Shown one piece after another: positions 10,600 to 21,847 of a stretch of 64,000 nucleotides of DNA. The notes beneath the pieces are model-generated. The model worked only from the letters and a program-made list of their open reading frames with translations, was not told the DNA's origin and searched no databases. The stretch is from Ascaphus truei (taxonomy: Eukaryota; Chordata; Amphibia; Anura; Ascaphidae), in contig CM071571.1 of assembly GCA_036426205.1 (NCBI GenBank), positions 117,353,706-117,417,705 of the forward strand. Reading direction: 5' to 3'. The stretch's first letter is position 1. Each line of letters begins with the position of its first letter. Position numbers and translations under genes: made by a program.

Positions 10600-12045
10600 C
10601 CCAAAGGCAATTTAGCCAATTTCAAAATATAGATATCAAAATAGTCGCAGACCTTGTAGAAAAGGGGAAGATCCTCTCCTTCCAGGAACCTCAAAATAAA
10701 TACGAAACTCAAGACTTGGATCTTTTAAAATTTCTCCAGATCAGGCATTTTCTCACTACAATCTCCTATAATCTGACCTTCCCCATCCTATCAAATTTTG
10801 ATTCCTACTTTAATAGAGGCACCTACCAGAGAGGTCTGATCTCGAGGATATACATAGGAATAGAGTCGTCAGTAAATACACCAGATCAAAGTTATATGTT
10901 GAGATGGGCTGAAGACCTTAATGTAATAGGGATGACTGGGAGGATATCTGAAAATCGGCAGCCAAAACTTCAATTTGTACAACAACTAAAGAAAATATCT
11001 ATAAAATTTTATTTCAATGGTACCTAACTCCAAGTAGGTTAAGCCAGTTCTTCCCAGGAATCCCTGATCTATGTTGGAGATGGTTCGGTTTCAGAGGAGA
11101 TATGGCCATCATTTGGTGGACATGCCCATCCATACAAAATTTCTGGTCCATGATTCAAACGATCATGGACGTAACAGATTTAAGAATTCCCATTGACCCA
11201 TTAGTTTTTCTTCTGGCCAAACCAGTAGAAAACCTCCCTTCACCTATGAAACTGTTGATCTCTTTTATTTTGACTGCAGTAAGATGTTCCAAAGCTGCTG
11301 CATGGAAAAAAATAATTCCCCCTCTAGAAGAACAGTAGAAAAAAGAATAAACAAAGTAATGTCTATGGAAAAGTTAACAGCCAATTTGAAACAATCCACC
11401 GAAGACTTTTAAAGGACATGGGAACCATGGCTCCAGAGCTAAGAAAATATAACTGACAATGAGAGACAAAAATATTAATTTAATTACTTAAGTTCCAGAT
11501 CGTTTTTTAAACCATTAGAAGCATTGATCCACATGTGAAGCATTGATCCACATAAACAACTTCTCAGACTCTCTGATATCAGTCTACCTGGAGGTGCGCT
11601 GGTCGGAGAGGACAGAGGATAAACCCCCCTTGTCCACACCTCCCCACTCTGTCCTCCCCCCCTTCTATCACTCCACGCGCTTCTTCCCCATTCCCTCCCC
11701 CTCTCTCTCTTTAACCCTGCCTCTTTCTTCTTCCTTTCTCTACCTGCTTTCTACTTCTTTCAGAGATAACACTCCCAGATACTTTTAACATACAGCAGTG
11801 AAATGAGCGAACCTAGCGTCGCCCATCCTGCTCAGATATATAAAACAGCGATAAACACTAATATCAAAAATGACTGTAGTTAACCAAAGAACTCTCTCCG
11901 CAACTCTTCTATGTTCCCCTGCTGCTCTCTCTGGAGTAGAGGGTATTGTACTGTGTATGCTGTATTATGTACCCTCAGTATTGTTATACTCTGTGTTTCT
12001 CTGTTTTGAAAACTCAATAAAAAAGATTGAAACAAAAATAATTAA
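10600..12045 (+). pseudogene. L1-type LINE, 3' part of ORF2 plus 3' UTR
   Basis: Plus-strand frames encode the L1 ORF2 C-terminal region: about 10716-11027 (DLLKFLQIRHFLTTIS) and 11102-11338 (MAIIWWTCPSIQNFWSMIQ, then AWKKIIPP). The phrase VMSMEKLTANLK follows near 11360. It shares ancestry with the antisense copy at 22.2 kb. Frameshifts separate the frames. The 3' UTR runs to about 12045, with caataaa near 12007 and an A-rich tail. The reverse transcriptase core and ORF1 are absent, so the insertion is 5'-truncated. It lies just inside the putative intron after the exon at 10471-10550. Confidence 0.75.
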
Positions 12046-12279
12046 AAATGGCATTAGGAGAAATTAAAAAAACAACAGTATTATCCAATACTACAGACCT
12101 GATTTAATTTAAAAAAAAAAAATATATATATCAAATGTTTCACGTTTTGCTGCTTTAACCTTACAACCGTAGCATTCACTCATCGTCTGAATAAGGCCTG
12201 AAGGGACACTGCTCCGTGTGGTGGGGTTCTTTACACCAGGAACACATTTTCTTCCCCATTTTTGCAGAGTCTGTATTTG

Positions 12280-12510
12280 ACTTCAGCTGGGTGGCCATTT
12301 TAAATTCCCAGAATCAGTACCTTGCGTCGGTCACCGTCTGTAAAAGTTTCCCTGCTTCAGCACAGTCTTGCATCAATTTTCACACTTTTCTGCATATACT
12401 CCATTCACAGCTGGTAGTCCTATGCGGTGTGGCGGCCTTTACTTCCAGAATCAGTACCGCTTGTGGGTCACCGTCTGTATTCACTGCTTCAGCGCAATTT
12501 TTTTTATTTT
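12280..12510. repeat. Short tandem duplication, period about 140 bp
   Basis: The block gtggccattttaaattcccagaatcagtacc with ggtcaccgtctgta (12290-12345) recurs in degenerate form at 12428-12480 (gtggcggcctttacttcc, cagaatcagtaccg, gggtcaccgtctgta). Both are followed by tgcttcagc. It may be an LTR subrepeat. The surrounding 12050-12910 sequence has no credible gene. Confidence 0.5.
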
Positions 12511-12914
12511 TATTTTTTAAAGAAAACAACAAAGCCTAGCTCCTCTGGAGCGCTAACTCACTTCTTGAACCCTGACTACGGCTGGAAGGCAAAGCCCCTT
12601 TTTCAACAACCACATTACACATTATTGTGATAGGCAAGAAAGGTTTACCTGCTTCAGCAGTCTCTCTCTCTCACCTTTTGGGATTGGGGAAAAGAGTCCA
12701 TCTTTGGTTTTGGGGCTTTCTTCAGTGCAGTGTAGATTTCCTGCCTGGATGTGTATCCTTTTAATTCTGGTCTCTGCTTCATGTGATTCTTTGCTTTGTT
12801 GCTCAGGCTGTTTGCAGGAACTATGCAGGCAAAAGCACAAAAATATTCACAGGCAGTCTCCAGGGCCTCTTTGAACTTCAAGGGCCACCTCTCATCCCAA
12901 CTTCTGACACTATA

Positions 12915-14560
12915 TGTAAGAGATGCGTGCAGAGGTACGTAATGGAGACTGGTTTAAGGTGAAATTAAATAAGGCTTTATTGCGCCTGTTGCTTTAAACA
13001 CAGCAAACATGTGAAAATCCACAAACAAAATCTGCTCCACGTTGGAGTATATTTACACTTGACGTCCAGCGATTCACCAGCCCAAATCATAGGGATATTT
13101 ATATATATATATAATGTAGCCCTTTTTGTGAATCCCTGCACTAAAGGAACTACTGGTGTTGTGTATACCTGCGGCTTCAGGAGCTCTGAGCCTCCGCTGT
13201 TGGGGAGCCTGGGGTCATACCCTTACTTATCATGGTGCAGCGCCTCCACTTGCCCAGGATCCCCATAGTAGAGGATCTACCCTGAGCAAGAAAACATAAC
13301 AATGGTATTGTGCAACAGGCAACCTTTTACTATTGAGATTAACTAATGAAATCTTGCAGAGTATACATAACATGGGTAAGACCTTATACTCTACAAATCA
13401 CAACGTAACACACTGTGGCTCGGCCACACCTTGATAGGGATAATGTTCTGTACACAGGTGGCTCTGCCACTCTCCCAAGGAGTATGTCCTGTGACTACTA
13501 TCTGTATAGAATAGTTTGATGGCACACTGGTGCCCCCAATTAGTTAGTGGGAGGCGGGATCAGCGCCGGGTGACCGGTGTAGGTGCACTTGTTGACTAAC
13601 GATACCTTCCGGTCACTACGGTGACCACACCACTTCACAAAGGGTCACTAGTGTTGCTCCAGCCTTGCGCCGTCATTCCGCTATGCTGTGCGGTCTGTTC
13701 TCCAGACCAAGATGGCGTCCGCAACTCCGCAGCTGAACCCGCACTAAAGGGATATGTCCCTAACTACTACGGCCGTCCCTACAAAAAGCGGCACCCTACG
13801 ATGACAGGGGTAATGCTCCTCGGGGCTGGGGGAATGTCTCTCACCTAAGCGGAAGAGTCACTGACCCTCCGCTCATGCACACGAGGTTCCGCCGCCTTCC
13901 TCCTTCACCTCTCACTCGTGTGTCCCACCGCCCACACGCATCCTGTGTCTCTATCCAGATTCTCGCACCCTATTGGTCCTCAGCCTCAGCTGACTCTCCC
14001 ACAGTTCAGAGTTCAGAGTGCAATCCCCAAAGTCCCTCCAGATTGGTTGCCTTTCGCGCGCTTCCCTCGCGCATGCGCAGCCTGACTAATCACACAGTGA
14101 CCTTACTGGCAAAAGAACAGTATGGCGCTTCCTTTATTAGTGACAGCGCGGAACCCTCATATATATGTATACACATCCTTACAATAATATAGACAGACAT
14201 AGATAATCAGTCATAAAAAAAGTCTTATCTGTCTCATAGTTGTAGGGGGAAGGCTTCTCTCTTTCCTGGGTTACTGCCTTTTCCTCAGGTTATCTCAGCA
14301 TTCAGGTGTAGAAGTCTTGTGAGCTCCAGACATCTGTGATACCTCTATCAGTCTCATCTGTGAGACTCAGGAACCTCTGCTCTGCCTGTTTCCTTTGTCA
14401 GCCCAGTTGTGGATTAAGGAATCTCTCTTCCTGTCTCAAAGGCAGGCTTTTCTAACCAACCTCTAATCAGCCAGGTGGTGTTGGTTAATTGACTACCAGC
14501 AGTTAACCACACTGCTGGATTATAGGCACCTTTTTGAACAGGGACAAATCCCTTGTTACA
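12915..14560 (-). mobile_element. Older LTR, minus strand, interrupted by a nested LTR
   Basis: The 5' end on the minus strand is TGTAACAAGGG at 14560, and the probable 3' end is tgtaag at 12915. An AATAAAG polyadenylation signal reads on the minus strand near 12970. The younger LTR at 13115-14183 sits inside it with a 4-bp target duplication, so the older element is split into 12915-13114 and 14188-14560. No matching target duplication was found for the outer ends, so its limits are tentative. Confidence 0.45.
13115..14183 (-). mobile_element. Solo LTR, target duplication ATAA
   Basis: The termini are tgtagccc at 13115 and ccttaca ending at 14183, flanked by ATAA at 13111-13114 and 14184-14187. 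The content near 13150-13260 (cctccgctgttggggagcctgggg, read in pieces, and ggtgcagcgcctccac) matches the LTRs at 16984 and 18829. Those comparisons set the orientation as minus. No internal gag or pol is attached, as expected for a solo LTR formed by LTR recombination. The frames within are not credible genes. Confidence 0.65.
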
Positions 14561-14568
14561 TGCACGTT

Positions 14569-14571
<3 letters not shown>

Positions 14572-14604
<33 letters not shown>

Positions 14605-14633
14605 TATTATATATATATATATATATATATATA
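14572..14633. repeat. (TA)n microsatellite, interrupted
   Basis: Two TA runs separated by tgtctat form a near-palindromic block. Confidence 0.95.
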
Positions 14634-14634
14634 G

Positions 14635-14885
14635 TATGCAAATATTAGATGTATGCTCATCTGCATGTCTTAGGCAGGTCTGCAACCCCGCCTTTCCCCA
14701 TTATCACCCAGCATACAGCACTTCACTGCAGCAAGGGATTCTGGGAAATGACATGCAAATGAGCACACAGTGTCACATTTTTGCCTCCAATAACCATTTT
14801 AACATGGTTCCCTATAGGCTTAAGCTTGCTGCATGGTCACAGCTTTGAGCACAGCCAGGGTTAAGGTGCATACCCAGAAAACCAC
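14635..14885. repeat. Dispersed repeat of the hammerhead-bearing family (no ribozyme here)
   Basis: The segment atgtcttaggcaggtctgcaa through gcaagggattctgggaaatg and acatgcaaatgagcacac matches 49255-49370 and 55035-55150 almost word for word. A partial relative is at 42670-42740. At 49.5 kb the family ends in a canonical minus-strand hammerhead. In this copy the corresponding end is replaced by a block ending at a TA repeat. It contains the octamer ATGCAAAT and the palindromic TTCTGGGAA. Confidence 0.65.
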
Positions 14886-14886
14886 C

Positions 14887-14976
14887 TATAATATATATAT
14901 ATATAAATATATAATAATATATATATATATATATATCTATATAATAGATATATATATATATATCTATATATATACA
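14887..14976. repeat. (TA)n-rich microsatellite
   Basis: TA runs with interspersed ATA, TCT and AATAAT interruptions. Confidence 0.9.
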
Positions 14977-15342
14977 CAGATGCAGCAGCTGTTATTCGTA
15001 TACTTCACGCTTTGCATACCTCGGAATACCCATGTCATGGCGCGTGATTTCTTCCAGGTACCGCCTTAAGACACGAGTGAAAGCAAGTGCAGAAAATGGC
15101 ATTTTAGTGTTCTGGTTTGTAAACACCTGAAATTGACACAGTAGCACAGTACTGTACACATTGAAATTCATTCATTTCATTGCATTTCATTGTACATAAA
15201 GAAACAGAATCCATGAAATTCAAACAAAGCAACCGCGATAAACACTTGTGCCTGGGGCGATTGGCCATGTTAATGCCGCGTGGAGTACAGCAGCACACAC
15301 GAAAACGCTCCTGATTTGTTCGAATAACGGCCGCTGCATCTG
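14977..15342. mobile_element. MITE-like element with 23-bp TIRs
   Basis: The left end cagatgcagcagctgttatt(cg) is complementary, with two or three mismatches, to the right end (cg)aataacggccgctgcatctg. The element is 366 bp and has no coding capacity. Both sides are flanked by tataca (14971-14976 and 15343-15348). This could be a 6-bp target duplication or a by-product of the TA-rich target. The superfamily is unassigned. Confidence 0.6.
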
Positions 15343-15499
15343 TATACATGTGATGTCCCATAATAGGCTTCTGTGCATGTCACTTTGCTAGGTAGACCTT
15401 CGTAGAACATGATATTTGGCCAATTCCAGACATACATTTAAAGTTATTTTTATGCATTTTTTATTTTAACTACTGAAGTTTATGAAACACATTAAATAG

Positions 15500-16202
15500 T
15501 GTAGCCTAGTCCCCCTGGCTTTAGCCTTTCCACTGGCCTCAACACTTTAAATCCTGATAGGAACAGGCAGTGTTGGGATTAAACTCCTGCACAGGGCCTA
15601 GCTTGCAGTTGCAGCCTGGATAGCTACAATGTTATCATATCCAGGGGCAGGCCTACCTTCAGTTTGGAGTGTCATACCCGGGGAATGTACTGACTGGGTC
15701 ACATGCATATGGTGTGATGCCTGTCAGTACCTGGACCTGCCCTGTTATGGGACAGGGTTACAAGCCCCTCCCCTAGGTATAAAAGCTGGCACTCCACCAA
15801 GTTGTAACGGTGTGAGTCTTCCCACCCTCAGTGGAGTGGGAGTGATTCCTCTTGCCTCATCAGGGGGTGAGGGAGCTAAGCAGGGGCTCTTGGGGGCTCA
15901 AGTCTCTTGGGTCTGCTCCTGTGACTGTACAAGATGACTGAATACATCAATAAAGACCCGTTATACAGCAGCTGGTGTGAGCCTGTTACTGGGGGGGAAG
16001 TATGTGCCCATGGGGACCTATCCTGTCTATACCAGGACTCTCATTGGTTGGAGGCATTGCACCATAAGAAAACCTGCCATGTTGCTGCTCCCATATACAT
16101 AAATTGGAGCCCTCAGACCTCCTGGAAGACCACAGGTGAGCTAAACGGCACCAGAGCACACCCTGTAGATACCAAATCTCCCTTGGGGGGAAAGGTGCTA
16201 CA
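15500..16202 (+). mobile_element. Solo LTR, target duplication ATAG
   Basis: The element begins TGTAGCC and ends GGTGCTACA, so the termini are perfect TGTAGC/GCTACA inverted repeats. It is flanked by ATAG at 15496-15499 and 16203-16206. A TATA box (tataaaag, 15778-15785) lies about 165 bp upstream of an AATAAA at 15949-15954, the order expected for U3, R and U5. No internal region is attached. It is the only LTR of this group in plus orientation. Ty3/gypsy or ERV class is not decided. Confidence 0.8.
15778..15785 (+). promoter_or_regulatory. LTR TATA box
   Basis: TATAAAAG sits in a GC-rich context within the plus-strand solo LTR, upstream of its AATAAA signal. Position and motif support a pol II promoter. 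Confidence 0.65.
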
Positions 16203-16206
16203 ATAG

Positions 16207-16983
16207 TTTTGATTATATTTGCTAATCACGTTTCTGAAATGTTGAAACTTTTAAGATGCCTCTATGACGTTTACTGAACTTAAACACCTTGCTTGGGAAT
16301 CATATTCCCTTGAGAGTAAAATTAATTGTGCTTATCTGATTTACGATGTACACACTGTAAAAACGAAACAAAATAAATATACTAACCAGATTTAATGCAT
16401 ATAAATAATAATTATAAATAGAGCAAGCAAACTGTATTTAATAATTAGATGTTTTCTTATTATTTATGCATACATTAACTATAGTGAATAAGGTACAAAT
16501 TAAGCAAAATTGTTTTCCATTTGTGAGCATAATTTTAATATACAGTATATAGTATAATAGTGCCCTGGAGTGAATTAACTCAATTAGTTCAGCTAAGGCT
16601 GCATATTACTTCTAATCAAACCCACAAAAGTAAGTGTTTTTTCATCAATCATCAAATTACCCACATACTACCTTTTGAAAATGAACCCACATTGTTCTAA
16701 AAATAAAGATGTAGAGTGAGCTCACTAATGGATCTATAAAATGTATGGCTCATTAAATGGTCAAATTTAACATTGCACTTTAATAGTTTGGAAAATATGG
16801 ATGAAGTGATTGCGACTTTTATTCTATATATGTAAGCCTGTAAGTTTTTGTGGTTTAGAAAAATACATTATAAAACAAACTGAAGAAGATTAGAAAACGT
16901 CATTATTAACTTGTTTTTTTTCCTGTAAAAAAAAACAAAACAGAATATGATTCTACTTTCTTTGAGTCAATTTAAGTAATAAG
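16207..16983. other. AT-rich sequence without recognisable features
   Basis: No frames, terminal repeats or arrays were seen between two LTR insertions. Confidence 0.5.
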
Positions 16984-17826
16984 TGTAACAACATCTCTCC
17001 CTCAACCCCCCCCCCCCCCCAAACCCCCAAGGGAGGTTTGTAGGGTGTTATGGTGCTAACCTGTTGGCTCCCAGGAGGCTGAGTCTCTGCAAATCTAGTA
17101 GGGAGCTTGGGGTGCAGGGGTCTTTTCCTCAGGTTGGTGCAGCACCTCCACCTGCAAGGGCACTGCCAGAGGTAGGGATTCACCCCTTGGAGGAACTTCC
17201 AATCAATAGCAGAATGCAGAATCCAGGAACATTTCAACTGGGTTTATTGGAGCCTTCGGACTTGCAGAGAGTACAATTCAGAAGGTATCCATAATACTCA
17301 ACTACCCATTCACTTGGGCAGATGCACAGTTCCTCAGAGCCAGGCCTTAGGACACCCACCCCTTTCCTGGGCATGTAGGCCTCAATCTTCAGTATCCTAG
17401 CAAAGGTGGTATCCTTCCTTCCCTGGGCAGGACAGGACTCAACAAGAGTCAGGGCACCTCTCTCAAGAGATCCCTAGAACCTAATGATACAGGGGAGGGT
17501 CCCCAACATATATACCCAAGGGGTGTGAACCTTTCCACCCCAAGTCTCTGGGCAACACATGCTGTTGCAAAGTCATCACCCCACCAGTCACATGACCTAC
17601 CAGAACTTTCCTAACTGAGTCATGCCCACCAGAATAGCAGGTGCCTGGATATTGCAACAATATAACTTAGCTAGGAGAAAGCTAACATGCAGGACTGTGT
17701 GCAAGGGGTTTAACCCTAACACTGCCAGCAGTTGCCATAGCCTACATAACAGGGGCCTAACTCTAGCACTGCCTGCTATTACAAGAACTGATGTGCCAAG
17801 CTATGGAAAATAGCAGGGGGGCTACA
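16984..17826 (-). mobile_element. Solo LTR, target duplication TAAG
   Basis: The left end is tgtaaca at 16984 and the right end is gctaca at 17826, flanked by TAAG at 16980-16983 and 17827-17830. On the minus strand it begins TGTAGCCCCCCTGC, like the 15500 LTR. An AATAAACCC signal reads on the minus strand near 17240. A poly-C run of about 14 bases lies near the 3' end at 17007-17020. No internal coding region is attached. Confidence 0.8.
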
Positions 17827-17830
17827 TAAG

Positions 17831-18580
17831 AAACACACATACAGGGACAGCAAACAAATGTATACCCAAAGGATAACAAGAACTTGGGCTGGTGGTACAA
17901 CAAATCTAACTGTTTTATATTGTATTATAAAAGAATGCATTCTGTAGCATCTTGGACAAAAATATAACATACTGAGCATTCATTCTATTTCAGTGCAGTT
18001 CTACTATTCCCCACGTGTTTACATTTGCAGTCTTTTGCTTGCATGAATTATTGCCCCCGTATTATTTCTAGAGAGTAAAAAAACTGGAATGTACTGTAGC
18101 CTCAATCACAAAGACAGTAACAAATTGACAATTTCGCCAATCAAATTTCCAAAAGAAACAATTACTTAAATTCTTCAAAGTAAAGCTAAACTAAGGGTAA
18201 AGAATATGCTAGTTGTAAATAAAAATGATAGACTCAAGCACTAAAATGAATTGGAGCAAAAAAATGCCAGGGAAAGAAAGAAATATAGTGCAAAAAATGT
18301 TGGAAAGGTGGAAAAGTGAAAATCAAAGAAGATGGATATGTAACACTTACAAACCAATGTCTTTAGGTATATTCTTGGTTAATGTAAGCAGATTTGTTCC
18401 AGGACTTCCCCACTGAATTTTCACTCCTCTCAGTGACTCCAAAAATGGAAGAAAGAGAGAGAGAGAAAAAAAAATTGACCATAGTATAATAGTGTATTTA
18501 TAATCAAAAAATTGTGTCTGCTACCATTTCACTCACATTTAAAAAATTAAATTAAAACATATGACAGGGCCTTACAGCAT
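17831..18580. other. AT-rich sequence without recognisable features
   Basis: Short chance frames only. A GA-rich run lies near 18450. Confidence 0.45.
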
Positions 18581-18824
18581 GATTGCCCTCACCACACCGC
18601 ACCACCAAACACTGCCTATACATTTCAATCACTTCTGTGTCATGTGATGTCCGCTAGTCTTGTCTCATGGTACTATGGCTTCCAAATATCTGGGCAGCGG
18701 CTCTCCGGAAGGTTGTTCGATTCAGTTGTACAAGCACAGCCTCAGCCTCAAATGCAATAAACTGGTCACCCTACGTGTTTCGCCAATGCTTCCTCGGGTA
18801 GTAAAGAGCTGCAGGAATCTATCC
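18580..18824 (-). mobile_element. Probable Penelope-type 3' end, minus strand
   Basis: A GC-richer block carries a hammerhead-like motif on the minus strand. The block lies in the position occupied by the 3' tail in the other Penelope-like copies. The solo LTR at 18829 inserted a few bases upstream of the motif. No coding remnant was seen. Confidence 0.4.
18769..18801 (-). ncRNA. Hammerhead-like motif, degenerate
   Basis: On the minus strand: ACCC, CGAGGA (U4 of the core changed to C), extra A, a 2-bp stem II (GC ATTG GC), GAAA, CACGTA, GGGT. Stem I ACCC/GGGT is intact. The changed core base makes activity unlikely. The shared extra A and the GTAGGGTG ending tie it to the motifs at 8788, 32151, 43111 and 63732. 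Confidence 0.5.
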
Positions 18825-18828
18825 CTAA

Positions 18829-19922
18829 TGTAACACCTTTCCCCCCCCCCCCCAATCGCAGATAGGGACCCTGTGGGGAAATCTACACTCGTGTTACCAG
18901 GTGTGGTGTGTTAGCTGATAGGCTCACAGAAGGCCTGAACCTCCGCCACTGGGAACCTGGGGTTACCTGATGATTCGTCGAACACAGCACCTCCACCTGT
19001 AAGGGTTCCCACCTGAGTGGGATGGTCCTCTTACAGGAACCACAATAATAAAACATGCACAGAGTATATGCTAATAACTGTTTACTATTGCTACTAATAA
19101 TTACTCAGTACCTGTCCCACACAGAATAATGCATACAGCCATACACATGGACGTGCACCGGGTGCACACAACAACATAAGTATTCCCCAGAGTACCTTAT
19201 GTCCAAACCCACCCACGTGTGTTGGAGATAGCGCTATCCCTTGACATGTTGGTGCACTATTTATAGATACCTGCCCGGGGCTCCAGCCCGCGGGTGCAGC
19301 TATACAACTGGATTGGATCCGCCTGATCCGACGTGATGTCCTCCTACGCGTGGGGTGAATTCCAGCGTGGATAATATCACCCCAGCTCCGCACCGTCTGT
19401 ACCTTGACGGGGATCTGCCTGCAGCCGGCAGGCCGCAGTCACTGCTTGGCGTGGCCTCTGTGAAGATAGTCTCTATATAACTCTGGGGGGTCTGAGCCCC
19501 GACCCAGTAATCAGGCTGCGCGCCACTGAGTAGCTCCTTAACTTAACTCAACCCAAAAAGCTAAAGGGGCAGTTCTCCTCAAGTAGGGCCTGTCCCTGAA
19601 GCAACCACAAACTGGGGCAATGGTAACAATTATCTGGGGCCTCTGGGGTTAACTAGGTCTAGTGCCAGGGGCTACTGCTCTTGGCACACACACCCTAACT
19701 CACCCAGCTCCAACTGAAACTCTTCAAAATCTGTCTTAACTGTCATCTCTCACAGCTTCACTGGTTGCCTAGCAACATGTAACTGCAGCCTCTCTTAACT
19801 GTCCCTATTCAAAACTGCCAGCGCAGGCTCCCTTGCACTGAAAAGGCCTTAATTGCAAATGCAGCTGCCCTATTGACTAAGCCGCAGCATGTGACAATCC
19901 CCTGAGGGATACCAGGGCTATA
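18829..19922 (-). mobile_element. Solo LTR, target duplication CTAA
   Basis: The left end is tgtaacacc at 18829 and the right end is ccagggctata at 19922, flanked by CTAA at 18825-18828 and 19923-19926. The minus-strand 5' end reads TATAGCCCTGG, a one-base variant of TGTAGCCC. It shares ctccgcc, cctggggt and cagcacctccacctg with the LTRs at 13115 and 16984. It also has a poly-C run near its 3' end. No internal region is attached. Confidence 0.7.
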
Positions 19923-19991
19923 CTAATATACTGTAGATGCTGAAATAAATATCTCTTTTTTTCTCTCTTATAGAGACCTGAATTCTATAAA

Positions 19992-20242
19992 ATACCTCTC
20001 AAAACTGTACTCTGGGTGTTAGAGTATATTCTGACTTAAATAGTCATGGATTCCCAATATTCTTGATTAACAATATATCAAAGGAACGGACAAATATATG
20101 GAGTATTTTGAAGCCATCAATTATATAACAATGAAAACAATAACATTTTAATGATGATACTAATAAAAAACGAATATTGGGATTCCATAACTATTTAAGT
20201 CAGAATATACTCTAACACCCAGTGTGCAGTTTTGAGAGGGAT
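19992..20242. repeat. Foldback repeat, arms about 71 bp
   Basis: The left arm 19992-20062 (tacctctcaaaactgtac, ggtgttagagtatattctga) is nearly complementary to the right arm 20172-20242. The loop is about 110 bp. Arm identity is high, with only a few mismatches. The transcript would form a long hairpin. No coding sequence is present. Confidence 0.8.
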
Positions 20243-21845
20243 CTAGGGTAGGCAATTTGCTGAACACCTTTTTGTTTTATAGGTTGTATAATATCCTTGT
20301 GCACCGGTGTATATGTACTATATTTCCACATTGAAATTGGGTTGAGCGGTCGGTCACCCACAGTGGATTTACCTTCAGAGACCTAGATTCCTAGAGATCA
20401 ACAAATGAAAAAAATGGTGTATTTGTTCTTTGATACCAGTTTCTTTTTATAAACCTATTCACTAAAGCCATACTACCAACAGCAAAGCAATAACAACTAT
20501 CTTTTTTACCATGGCAATATTTATGCAACAGTTTTTATGCAAATGAGCATGCAAATTAGTCGTTAATGAATAATTATTTATTCATAAGTTATTCACTAAA
20601 GTCCGATATTGGGCTACTGCCAAAAACTATTGTAGATTTTTATCATCTAACCTAGGCTGGCATTAGTCCAATCGTGCCTATGCATATAATGGCCACTAAT
20701 ACATAGGTATAATAAGACTAGCCATCCTAGAATAGGTAGTACAATTAAATGAAATAAACTGTTAACGTGTTTTAAATATATTAACCCCCTAGTAGGCAAA
20801 GTGGCAAACCATGACTAGACTAACTACGCCCCCTTTGCATACCAAAAAAGCTATTAAAGCATTACTAACCCCTATGACAAATAAGGGGTTATTTTACCTC
20901 TCTCTCCCTCCAGAGGGCCTAACCCCCCTCCATTTGGCACCTCAGATACGAGTTAATGTATCCAGATCCCGCTTCAGCTGCTATTCAAGCCACCTAACAG
21001 GTTACCATTTTCCTTTTCACATCAGAAGGAAGGTTCGGTTGCTAAAATACATGCAAAGTAGAAAGATGCTTTTCTTTGCAAAATGCTCTCTCCTTTACAT
21101 TTGATAAAACATTTGACGTATAATATTTGTCTACGCTTGATAAACTGGAGGTTTTCTGATTATTATTTGTATTTACATAATTTTTTTTATTTTCTTCTTA
21201 TTTGGCCCAAAATACACATGCAGACCACCCAGAGATGACCAGATCAAGGTAACCTGTCCCACCCTCTGTCCCTCTCCTGGTTCTACCCACACCAACGCAG
21301 AGCCTCAGTCCTCCTGTTACCTGCAGGTTCAGCAACAAAACCCCTGGTGCACCCTCCCAGATCACTTAGGGGGGGATGGGATAAAAGGGTTACAAGTAGA
21401 ATGGTTAGACATAGACCAAGCAATGGCATGTAGAATATGAATGTACTGAAATGTCTCTGTTATTTAGATTCCCACCTGCGACCTTCACCTTTTCCCACTG
21501 TTTCATTTTATAGCCATTCCTTGATTTCGCAAGTTGTAACTTTGGTGCCTATCAACTCCTCTGAACACTGTTTAAAGCTGAGGAACTGATGTTTATTTCA
21601 CTGAACTGCTGCTAGTAGTATCTCTACAAGCAAGTCAATGTTTGAAATCTTCTTATCTTATCTTCCACCAAAGACATAATTAACATAGAACAGATTGTAT
21701 GTTAAAGAGTGGACAAATTACCTTATGCATGGTTATTCTGATCATTTAAACTATAGTTGAATTAAATTGTAGTTAACAAGAGAGAGGGCATTGCACTTAG
21801 AACTAAAATGTTAACTTGTTTTGAGAACAGCAGTGTGCTTATTTT
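20243..21845. other. AT-rich sequence without recognisable genes
   Basis: The phrase attcactaaag occurs twice (20458 and 20590), and a few moderately GC-rich patches are present. The 97-codon frame at 20811-21104 has no recognisable motif and is treated as chance. Confidence 0.4.
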
Positions 21846-21847
21846 TT

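Noticed and set aside
15860..15885. Minus-strand CTGATGAGG in the solo LTR as a hammerhead
   Set aside because: No paired stem II and no GAAA at the right position.
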